A stretch of DNA of 14,964 nt, taken from the NCBI GenBank assembly GCA_002491945.1, contig DKWX01000017.1:1-14964 (forward strand), given 5' to 3'. The notes below the pieces were generated by a model, which saw only the letters and a program-made list of their open reading frames with translations, searched no databases and was not told the DNA's origin. The translations under genes and the position numbers were made by a program. Numbering within the stretch: the stretch's first letter is position 1; every line of letters begins with the position of its first letter. This document shows positions 1 through 7,600 of the stretch, piece after piece. Origin of the DNA: Porphyromonadaceae bacterium UBA7141 (lineage in GTDB: Bacteria > Bacteroidota > Bacteroidia > Bacteroidales > Muribaculaceae).

Positions 1-1
1 T

Positions 2-3000
2 CTCGACTATATCTGCATTTACCGACTTCGCGGCACTGCTCACGACCTATGGGTGGTGCCTGTGCGCACGAACGAGAAACGCGACCTTGTGCTTATTGAA
101 TACGACAACGCCAATGCCGAGGTTGTCTATCAGAAGATCGACGGAATCACATTTGATTTTGACGAGCAGACAAATATTGTCGATCTCCGCGCTAAGGTGC
201 AGACTGCATTTGCCGTGAACTCCGAGAAAATCACGAAGGATTTCTATGCCGGGTTCAAGAAGCAGCATAAGGCTTTCGCGGAGTTTATAACAGGTATCGA
301 CGATTATGTAGAGACCAAGAACAACCGCAACAAGCAGTGGTATGCGTCGGTTATGCTCAACCGGCTCATGTTCTGTTACTTCATTCAGAAGAAAGGTTTT
401 CTGAATCTTGATGTGGATTATCTGCGCAATAAGCTGAATTATGTACGCGCTAATGAAGGCGAGGATAAATTCTACAATTTCTACCGCAGTTTCCTCCGCA
501 GTCTGTTCCATGACGGCTTGAACACCCCTAAACATTCCCGTGACTTTGAGGCGGTCTTTGGGAAGATTCCATATCTTAACGGCGGTATGTTCGACGAGCA
601 TCAGCTCGAAGCCGACTATGCCGACATCGATATCCCGGATGAGGCGTTTATCGGTCTGTTTGATTTCTTTGACAAATGGAACTGGCATCTTGACACGCGG
701 CTCACAGCATCGGGCAAAGACATCAACCCGGACGTGCTCGGCTACATCTTTGAGCAGTATATCAACGACCGTGCACAGATGGGTGCTTATTATACCAAGG
801 AGGATATCACCGAATATATAGGCCGCAACTGCATCTTGCCTTATCTCTTTGATCAGGTGCGCACCGCGACAAAGGATTCTGCCAAAGAGTTTGCTCCGGA
901 CGGCTATGTGTGGCGCACACTTCGCGAGAGCGGCGACCGATATATCTTCGATGCGGTAAAGAAGGGGTACAATGATTTCGACAAAATACCGGAATCAATC
1001 GCCCGTGGCATCATCACTGATGACATGCGTAAGGAGTATTCCGAAACTCCTGTGGGCGACTTGCCCGACAGCCACATTCCCCTCGCCGAACTCCGTTCGG
1101 ATTGGAACACCCGCACTCCCGAACAATGGGGATTGCCCAATGAGATTTGGAGAGAGTCTATCGACCGCTTGCAGCGTTGCGGTGATATACTTGGCAAAAT
1201 CAACCGTGGAGAAATCACCTCGATAAACGATTTTATCACCTACAATCTCGACATCCGCACATTTGCATCCGACCTTATCGCGCGGGGCGACAGCCGGTTT
1301 GTGGGGTGGTTCTATCATGCTCTGCAAAAAGTGACGATACTTGACCCGACGTGTGGCTCCGGTGCATTCCTTTTCGCCGCGATGAATATCCTCGAACCGC
1401 TCTATGAAATCTGCATAGACCGTATGCAGGAGTTCAACCGCGAGAATCCTGCGAAATTCAAGGAGGAACTTGCCGAGATAACCGACAAGTATCGCTCAAA
1501 CATTCAGTATTTCATTTTCAAGTCGATAATTCTCCGCAACCTCTATGGCGTTGACATAATGGTTGAGGCCACAGAGATAGCCAAACTGCGACTGTTCTTG
1601 AAAATGGTGGCCGTTGTCGACGTTGACCGTCGTGCCGAAAACCTCGGACTCGACCCGCTGCCCGACATCGACTTCAACATACGTTGCGGCAATACCCTCG
1701 TAGGCTACGCTACCAAAGAGCAACTCGACAATGACCTCAATCATGCGGAAGATATTATGCAGGAACTCGCCAATCAGGATTTCAAGCAAGAGATTGACGA
1801 AGAAATGCATAAAGTGGCAGCAGCATACAGGATATTCGTTTTCCAACAGTTGCGTCAGGAGGAAGATATGATGGCTTTCAAACAAGCCAAACATGACTTG
1901 CGCGAATTGCTGAAGTCGCTCAACGACAAACTGAATCATCGACTCTATTCCGCTTCATCTCCGAATATCAGCTATGACGAATGGCTCAAATCACACCAGC
2001 CATTCAACTGGCTCGCCGAATTCTACCAAATCATCGAGGGCAACGGCGGCTTCGATGTCATCATCGGCAATCCCCCGTATGTGGAATTCCCAAGTAAAGA
2101 TGTTACCTATAAATTTGATTCTCTGCATTCGGCAAACTGTGGAAATCTATATGGCTGCTGTATTGAGCGAGGATACCAGATAGGTAAAATAATTGGACGT
2201 TTTTCTTTCATTATTCCTGTAGCAATCACATGCTCCCAACGCATGAATCAGGTAATCAAGATAATGAAGGATGAATCCGAGTATTTACAGTTCGCTAATT
2301 TTGATGACCGTCCAGGAAAATTATTTGAGATGATAGAGCATCTAAGAGCTTGTATTTTCATCTCTGCACGTTCATCTGAAAATATACCTCCTATACCTCC
2401 TACTATTTTCGCATCTAAATATAATAGATGGTATACTTCAAATCGGCCTATTTTATTCTTTAATCTTCAGTTTGTAGATGTAACTAAATTTGCCGACTCT
2501 TTCATAATTCCGAAGTTTTCCGAGCAAATTGAATGTGATATCAATGCCCGGCTTGCAGAAGTTAAGAACACGACTGCTTCATATTATGGTGTATCAGCTA
2601 AGAACTCTGTTTATTATAGAGCTGCGGGGGGTGGCTATTTTCTGCTTATAAAACCAACTAAAAGCATTACTTACATCAATGGTCAACTTGAAGATGTAAA
2701 AGCAGAAAAAAGTATATCCATTAGTGAAGGATATAGTAATGTTAATATTTCGGCATTGCTTTCTTCATCACTGTTTTATTGGAACTATATAGGTTATACC
2801 GATTGTAGGAATCTAACGAAATCATTTATAGATAAATTTCCGTGTCCTTCTTCCTTAGTGTCAGATATAGTCTTGAAGAATGCAGGTGAGGAGTTGTCCA
2901 ATGACTATGAGAAAAATCGGTATAAAAAGGATACATACTATAAAACGACAGACAGAAATGTCATTTACTACGAATATTACCCAAAACTTTCTAAATCAAT

Positions 3001-3124
3001 CATTGATAAGATAGATCATCTTTTAGGCTGTCATTTTCACTTTACAGAGGAAGAGCTTGATTTCATAATCAACTACGACATCAAATATCGTATGGGTGAC
3101 GAACTTAACAATTCTGACGAGTAA
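2..3124 (+). CDS. Eco57I-type restriction-modification DNA methyltransferase, 5' partial
   Basis: The frame is open to the left edge, so the true start lies upstream; 1040 residues are visible, and by comparison with the family I estimate that roughly 100 or more are missing. The family methylates adenine in DNA using AdoMet, usually as part of a restriction or anti-phage system. Visible hallmarks are the pre-catalytic GAYYT (nt 782-796), AdoMet motif I DPTCGSGAF (within 1340-1369), YGVDIM (about 1543-1560) and catalytic NPPY (2069-2080). The part before GAYYT contains WYASVMLNRLMF and YFIQKKGF, typical of the large single-chain Eco57I-methylase proteins. After NPPY comes the presumed target-recognition region, ending in NLTKSFIDKFPCP, a common closing motif of such domains. 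That region is strikingly AT-rich compared with the flanks. No nuclease motif can be confirmed, because the N-terminus is cut off. PglX of BREX is a related alternative, but no BREX partner is visible. The family assignment is firm; the system type is not. Confidence 0.9.
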   Translation, partial: LDYICIYRLRGTAHDLWVVPVRTNEKRDLVLIEYDNANAEVVYQKIDGITFDFDEQTNIVDLRAKVQTAFAVNSEKITKDFYAGFKKQHKAFAEFITGIDDYVETKNNRNKQWYASVMLNRLMFCYFIQKKGFLNLDVDYLRNKLNYVRANEGEDKFYNFYRSFLRSLFHDGLNTPKHSRDFEAVFGKIPYLNGGMFDEHQLEADYADIDIPDEAFIGLFDFFDKWNWHLDTRLTASGKDINPDVLGYIFEQYINDRAQMGAYYTKEDITEYIGRNCILPYLFDQVRTATKDSAKEFAPDGYVWRTLRESGDRYIFDAVKKGYNDFDKIPESIARGIITDDMRKEYSETPVGDLPDSHIPLAELRSDWNTRTPEQWGLPNEIWRESIDRLQRCGDILGKINRGEITSINDFITYNLDIRTFASDLIARGDSRFVGWFYHALQKVTILDPTCGSGAFLFAAMNILEPLYEICIDRMQEFNRENPAKFKEELAEITDKYRSNIQYFIFKSIILRNLYGVDIMVEATEIAKLRLFLKMVAVVDVDRRAENLGLDPLPDIDFNIRCGNTLVGYATKEQLDNDLNHAEDIMQELANQDFKQEIDEEMHKVAAAYRIFVFQQLRQEEDMMAFKQAKHDLRELLKSLNDKLNHRLYSASSPNISYDEWLKSHQPFNWLAEFYQIIEGNGGFDVIIGNPPYVEFPSKDVTYKFDSLHSANCGNLYGCCIERGYQIGKIIGRFSFIIPVAITCSQRMNQVIKIMKDESEYLQFANFDDRPGKLFEMIEHLRACIFISARSSENIPPIPPTIFASKYNRWYTSNRPILFFNLQFVDVTKFADSFIIPKFSEQIECDINARLAEVKNTTASYYGVSAKNSVYYRAAGGGYFLLIKPTKSITYINGQLEDVKAEKSISISEGYSNVNISALLSSSLFYWNYIGYTDCRNLTKSFIDKFPCPSSLVSDIVLKNAGEELSNDYEKNRYKKDTYYKTTDRNVIYYEYYPKLSKSIIDKIDHLLGCHFHFTEEELDFIINYDIKYRMGDELNNSDE

Positions 3125-3576
3125 TGGAAACACTCGGCAACATTTCACTCCTTGACCGCAGGAAGATTGGCTACTTTGCTTCAGGCACTATAGCCTATCT
3201 TTCGGTGCTTCCGACGCTCGACTGGGCGACGGAAGTCGCACGGCGTGAAGATGTTGCCGTAGTCAGCGGGTTCCATTCAAAGATGGAGCGCGAAGTCTTA
3301 GACTTTCTCATCCGGGGGAAATGCGGAATAATATGCGTCCTTGCCCGGTCAATCTACAAAAAGATTCCCGAAAAATACCGCGAAGCTTACAACGCCGGGC
3401 GTGTCCTCTTCATCGCTCCTTTCAAAACATCAGCGACAATGACATCACGTCTCCTATGCCAACGCCGCAACGAATACGCCGCCTCCATATCCGATGAACT
3501 TGTCTTATCCTCCCTCACCCCAAACAGCTCATTATATCATATGTCCTTGTCTCGCAACCGCATTACGGTTTTATAA
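3124..3576 (+). CDS. DprA/SLOG-like small protein coupled to the methyltransferase
   Basis: A 150-residue protein whose ATG overlaps the methyltransferase stop by one base (TAATG), implying translational coupling and a shared role. The fold pattern resembles the nucleotide-binding Rossmann-like core of DprA/Smf and SLOG proteins: a strand with a small-residue turn (KIGYFASG, residues 14-21), then VVSGFHS (46-52) where DprA has its SGxAxGID motif, then IICVLARSIYKK (69-80), LFIAPF (95-100) and RRNEYAASISDE (114-125). There is no C-terminal winged helix and no N-terminal SAM domain, so it is much shorter than true competence DprA. SLOG-type proteins often bind nucleotide-derived ligands or DNA in conflict systems; a regulatory or sensing role with the methyltransferase is inference. 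The last bases of the gene fall inside the inverted repeat at 3573, so its natural C-terminus may have been altered by that element. Confidence 0.75.
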   Translation: METLGNISLLDRRKIGYFASGTIAYLSVLPTLDWATEVARREDVAVVSGFHSKMEREVLDFLIRGKCGIICVLARSIYKKIPEKYREAYNAGRVLFIAPFKTSATMTSRLLCQRRNEYAASISDELVLSSLTPNSSLYHMSLSRNRITVL

Positions 3577-3670
3577 GCAAGTGTTCAAATTTAACCGATT
3601 GCACTTAAAAGTGAATCTTTTATACAATCTGCGAGCTTATTGTATAAATTAAATTTGAACACTTACTTAT
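3573..3670. repeat. 98-bp nested inverted repeat, intergenic element
   Basis: Two outer 22-base arms (3573-3594 and 3649-3670) are reverse complements with 21 of 22 matches; the shared core reads AAGTGTTCAAATTTAA. Inside them is a second perfect 10-bp inverted pair, TTTATACAAT at 3619-3628 and its complement at 3639-3648, enclosing a 10-base loop (CTGCGAGCTT). A small CACTT/AAGTG hairpin sits at 3602-3613. The right inner and outer arms are contiguous, giving a 32-base block that recurs at 4560-4591. The left arm begins at the stop codon of the DprA-like gene. The structure suits a small non-autonomous palindromic element or a REP-like intergenic repeat. No coding capacity is seen. Confidence 0.85.
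3619..3648. terminator. Possible bidirectional terminator hairpin between convergent genes
   Basis: A perfect 10-bp stem with a 10-base loop lies between the convergent ends of the DprA-like gene (+) and the SIMPL gene (-). The stem is AT-rich and no clean T-run follows, so its strength as an intrinsic terminator is doubtful. Its placement between two converging stops and its symmetry are the main support. Confidence 0.35.
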
Positions 3671-3672
3671 TA

Positions 3673-3718
3673 ATCTGTCTCTTATGGCGAGGCTTATCTG
3701 TCTATTATGATGAGGATT
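3673..3718. repeat. Two tandem 23-bp imperfect direct repeats
   Basis: Units 3673-3695 and 3696-3718 are adjacent and match at 19 of 23 positions; both begin ATCTGTCT and share TTATG and GAGG. The array directly abuts the stop codon of the SIMPL gene, on its 3' side, and starts two bases after the inverted repeat element ends. Two units are too few, and too closely packed, for a CRISPR array. Confidence 0.7.
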
Positions 3719-3719
3719 A

Positions 3720-4427
3720 TCAGTCTTTCAGATAGTATGTGATTGATGTGACTACGCGCACCGTCTTTATGTAGGGAGTATACTGATCACGGTCCTCGAT
3801 TGAGAACTGTCCCTGACTTGCTGTCTTGATTTTGCCAAGGTCACTGTGGGAATCGGAGGCAAACTTATCGGCAGCCTCGCGGGCATTGGCTGTGGCCTCA
3901 GCCACCATCTCGGGCTTTATGGCGTTAAGATCGGTATAGTCATAGCGGGTGGTGTAGTTGTAGTCGCCTGCCACTATGGCCACACCCTGTTTCATCAAAT
4001 CAGTCTGGCGTTTGATCAGTTCACGCACTTTCTCCACTTTTTCGGATGTCACCACCACAACGTTGGTGACGGAATACCTATAGGTCACATTTTGATTGCC
4101 ATACCGTTCAGCCGCCTGGTCGAAAACCTGCGGAGGATTGACCGAAATCTCCGACTCGGCTATTCCGTTGTTCTTCAGAAACGCGAGAATGGCCGCATTC
4201 GAACTCTCTATCTTCTGATAGATGGCGGGGAGATCATTGCCGAGTTCTTTGGTGACTATAGGCCATGTCACCTTATTGGCCGGCACCTCTTTCTCACAAA
4301 GGCCGCGGGTTGTGACCACACGGTCGCGGCTTGAGAAATTATCGATTCCGGCTTTCATCATCCATCCGGCTCCGAATATGCCGATGGCAAGCAGAGCCAT
4401 TCCAATCACTGTCTTGTTTGATGCCAT
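3720..4427 (-). CDS. SIMPL domain-containing protein (DUF541), membrane-anchored
   Basis: A complete 235-residue protein of the SIMPL family (YggE/BP26-like). An N-terminal hydrophobic segment (about residues 7-24, followed by MMKAG) looks like an uncleaved membrane anchor or signal, placing the rest in the periplasm or at the envelope. The SIMPL domain spans about residues 35-233 and opens with the family-typical VVTTRGLCEKEVPAN; alternating strand and helix segments follow, including TNVVVVTSEKVEKVRELI. Some family members form oligomeric rings and have been linked to envelope or oxidative stress, but the biochemical role is unknown. The first ATG is chosen because it precedes the whole hydrophobic segment. 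The gene is isolated: it converges on the defence module, and a 255-bp gap separates it from sprA upstream. Near-identical direct repeats lie on both sides of it. Confidence 0.9.
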   Translation of the reverse strand: MASNKTVIGMALLAIGIFGAGWMMKAGIDNFSSRDRVVTTRGLCEKEVPANKVTWPIVTKELGNDLPAIYQKIESSNAAILAFLKNNGIAESEISVNPPQVFDQAAERYGNQNVTYRYSVTNVVVVTSEKVEKVRELIKRQTDLMKQGVAIVAGDYNYTTRYDYTDLNAIKPEMVAEATANAREAADKFASDSHSDLGKIKTASQGQFSIEDRDQYTPYIKTVRVVTSITYYLKD

Positions 4428-4559
4428 ATGAATTAGGTTAAGTTATGGTTATACCTCTGCCGTAGACTTCCTTACTGACGCTTCCGGCTTGTAGCTGAGT
4501 CGAATATGTTGATATTCTCCATCACTTCTCACCGGAATCGACTAAAATCAGCCCCGCAT

Positions 4560-4591
4560 ATTGTATAAATTAAATTTGAATACTTTCTTAT
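4560..4591. repeat. Second copy of the 32-bp half-element (30/32 identical to 3639-3670)
   Basis: This block matches 3639-3670 in the same orientation with only two substitutions, starting ATTGTATAAATTAAATTTGAA. No inverted partner arm could be found within the rest of the 255-bp SIMPL-sprA gap, so it looks like a half or decayed copy. The rest of the gap (4428-4559 and 4592-4682) shows no gene; a weak hairpin lies at 4607-4646. Confidence 0.8.
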
Positions 4592-4606
4592 GTAAAACAT
4601 ATATAT

Positions 4607-4646
4607 AACACAAGAGCACTCATTTTAATCATTTCCACCTTGTGTT
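4607..4646 (-). terminator. Weak candidate terminator downstream of sprA
   Basis: AACACAAG at 4607-4614 and its reverse complement at 4639-4646 can form an 8-bp stem with a 24-base loop; a competing CACAAG lies at 4657-4662. Read on the sprA strand, the stem is followed by an AT-rich stretch ending in a run of four T. The long loop makes it a weak candidate. Confidence 0.25.
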
Positions 4647-4682
4647 TATAATCTATCACAAGTATCGCGGCTCCGGATGGCA

Positions 4683-7600
4683 TCAGCGTGCCAATGATAC
4701 GTTGACGCTTATGCCGTAATTTGAGTTGGATGTGGGATATGCGCTATTGCTCACCAACGGGGTATTTACCTGATGGTCGAAGAATGCGTTGAGCGTGATT
4801 CGCCGGCTGAGTATATAGCTTGCCATGAAGTTGAGCGAGAAGGTCCGCGTGCCCTGGGTGGCCTGCGTGTAGGCAGTCTCTATGCGGCGTATCAGGCTGG
4901 CATTGTTGGCATAGGAGAAGTCGAGATTGAGCGAGAGGTCATTGCTCACATTACCCTGCCTACTGCCGATTTTGATGATTTTATTGAAGTTGGCAATCTT
5001 GAATCCTGCGCCGACAGTGAGCTGGCGGCTTGTAGTCTCCACCACCTGCCCGGCTGATGTATTAAGATTGAGTGTGCGTGAGTCCTTATACTCGGCGTTG
5101 ACACTCAAGTCGTTCTGAAATGTCATGTTGACACCCACCAGCGGTGCGAAACGCTCGGTTATGGCCACACTCGATATGCTGTAGGGCGATGAGGGGACCG
5201 GCATTCCGGAGAGTTCATCGTAGGTGAAGCCATAGTCTCCGCCTACGCTCTGCCAGTTAAGGAACGAACTGTAGCTACCCACAGAATACGTGCACTGATA
5301 TGCATGATTGACTGTAAATGTCTTGAAGATTTTCCGCATGTCGCCCATCTGGAGGAAGCCGTCGTAGGTCACTTTCCAGTTGGGGAGCATCGAGCTAAGG
5401 CCCGGGAAGAGATCAAGTGTCACCTTATTCACATCGGTGCCGCTGTAGGCGGCGATGAAGGCCGGTATCAGCACATCCGAGCTTGTGGCGCTCACCGACC
5501 CCACTTCGGGATTATAGGGACTCCCTGCCAGCGGATTCCCCTCCATAAACCCTGTCTTGGGATAATTAACGCCACGATAGGCAGCCTCATAGCGTGCCGC
5601 CACCTGGGGGATATAGCTGAGGAAACGGGTAAATGCCTCGGAGGCATAACCGTTTTCGGCCTTTGAACTCTTCATGGCCGTGAGTATGGCCACATGAGTG
5701 CGGGTATAGGATCCTGTGCGGGTTGTGGGCATTCCATCATACATAAACTGCATCTGGCGCGTGCGCGAATCCGTGAGGTTGGTGGTCAGTGTCACCTTCA
5801 GCCCGCGTATCGGCTCGAGCTGCAACTCGAAATTATACTCTTTGGCATCGTTCCAGATAGCCGGTGACACCTGATTGTTGTCGGTCAGAAGCCAGCCGCG
5901 CCCGAGTGCCCGCTCTACGTATGACTCATCATAGAAACCGAAGGCGAAATCCAGGCCGGGACTCATCGGGCCATAGGCGGTGCTCTGTCCGAAGATATCC
6001 CCTATATTGGGCGAGAACTGCGGCAGATTGAGAGAATGACTCCGCTTCATGCGGAAGCTGAAGCTGCGTGGCATCATGAGGAAGCGCAGTCCGTATTCGG
6101 CCAGTTCTGTGACGAAACTTTTCTTAGACTCTTTTTTGTCTTCGGTCACTGTCACCTTAAGATTCTGCGTCCCTCGCGAGAGGATTTCGATTGTATTGTC
6201 ATCGACCACACGTGTCTTCAGCGTGAAGGGTTTGCCGTTGGCTGTGGCCCGTATTTTTACTTTTTTAGTCTTCAGATTGTGCTGCAAAAGCGTAGTTGTG
6301 TCTTCGGCAAGCGTGATGGCCCGCTCGAATTTCTTCGGAGTGTCTTTCTTCACCGGACTCGTGCGCTGCCCCGGCCGGGCTGTGTTGCGCCCGGTGCTGC
6401 GCGAAGAGGCGAAGCGTTTGTTGATGGCCTGAAGATATTTTGATTTGTTATAGAGAGTCTCGAAATTCAGGCGTGCGTCACCGTTCCACGACGACTGGTT
6501 GGCTATCGAGTTGCCGAGATATACGTCATCGACCGTGGATCCTTTGTCCCATTGATAAGTGGAGGTGTAGGTGAGGTTGGCCGTCAGATAGTCGAGGAAT
6601 GCGATCTTGTTGAAGGGGGCCTTGTAGCTGCCGGTGAAGGTCTGATTATAGTTCCATGGCGTACCGAGGCCCCTTATCGAGGAGAGCACCGTGTCTTTCC
6701 AGTCACGGTATTTATCGGGGAAGAGACGCTTGTTGACAGCTCCCACAGCCTCTTCAATGCGGGCAGTGGTGCTGGAGTTGAACGATAGGGTGAGGCTGGG
6801 CAGGAGATTCCATGTCAGCGCAAGCTGACGGTTCCAATAGAAGTTCTTGCTCACCTGCACGGGCAACCGGAAGTCGACATCCACCTCGCTGCGTGTCTGC
6901 TGCTCATAGTAGTAGCGCGTCATCGATGTCAGGAATGTGAGATTGTTGAAGAGCCAGTTGATTTGCCATTCCCGAAGGAATTTGGCATTCTTCCCCTTCC
7001 CTTTTACCCACGCGAAGGGCTTGAGGGGCTTGATCATCGGCGAGTAGCTGTATTGCAGCGAACCTCGATAGTCGTTGGTATATTCATACTCCGTCGTAGG
7101 ATCGAAATTCTTCTGCTTGTTGTAGGAGAAGGCGATGGTGAAGTTGGCGGGGTCCCAGGGCATCGGGGTCTTACTCTGCACGTTGAAGCGCAGATTGGAG
7201 ACGGAGAAACTCTCTGTCTCCTTTCGTGTGACGGCATAATTGCGTATCGAGTCTTTTTCCTGCTTTGTGGCGGCCGCATCAAGGGCATCCTTGAGCAGGA
7301 TATCCTGATCAAGGGGATTATACTTGGGTGTGGTGCGTTCCGAGGATTTGGCGTAATATATGGGTGCGGAGAGTTTGGCCTTGGCAGGCACCACTTTCCC
7401 CAGGTCGCCCTGCACAGCCACGTTGTACTGCTGATAGTCCTCCATGCGGCGTGACGCGAGTCCCTGGTCTACCCCGCCGAACCCTTCGGTCTCTTTGTGG
7501 AAAGAGAAGTTGAGATTGGCCACGTCCGAGAGCGACAGGTTGGCGTTGATATTGGCAGCCCAGCCGCCGTCTTCGTTGAAGTCGGTCACTTTAAGTTCGT

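Noticed and set aside
47..688. Long minus-strand open frame (213 codons) inside the methyltransferase gene
   Set aside because: It is antisense to a gene with clear family motifs, its protein shows no recognisable family, and such frames are expected opposite GC-rich coding sequence.
2..3124. Assignment as BREX PglX
   Set aside because: The motifs are shared with many Eco57I-type enzymes, and no BREX partner (PglZ, BrxC, BrxA/B) is visible; the neighbour is a DprA-like protein instead.
3650..3657. TAAATTTG in the repeat arms (also 4570-4577) matches the Bacteroidetes -7 box TAnnTTTG
   Set aside because: No TTTG-like -33 element sits at proper spacing, and on that strand it would drive transcription antisense to SIMPL or sprA.
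3673..3718. Tandem units considered as a short CRISPR array
   Set aside because: The units are adjacent without spacers, differ at 4 of 23 positions, and no cas gene is near.
6963..7454. Several antisense open frames within sprA, up to 163 codons, here and elsewhere
   Set aside because: All lie opposite the unbroken SprA frame and have low-complexity compositions that reflect the other strand's codon use.
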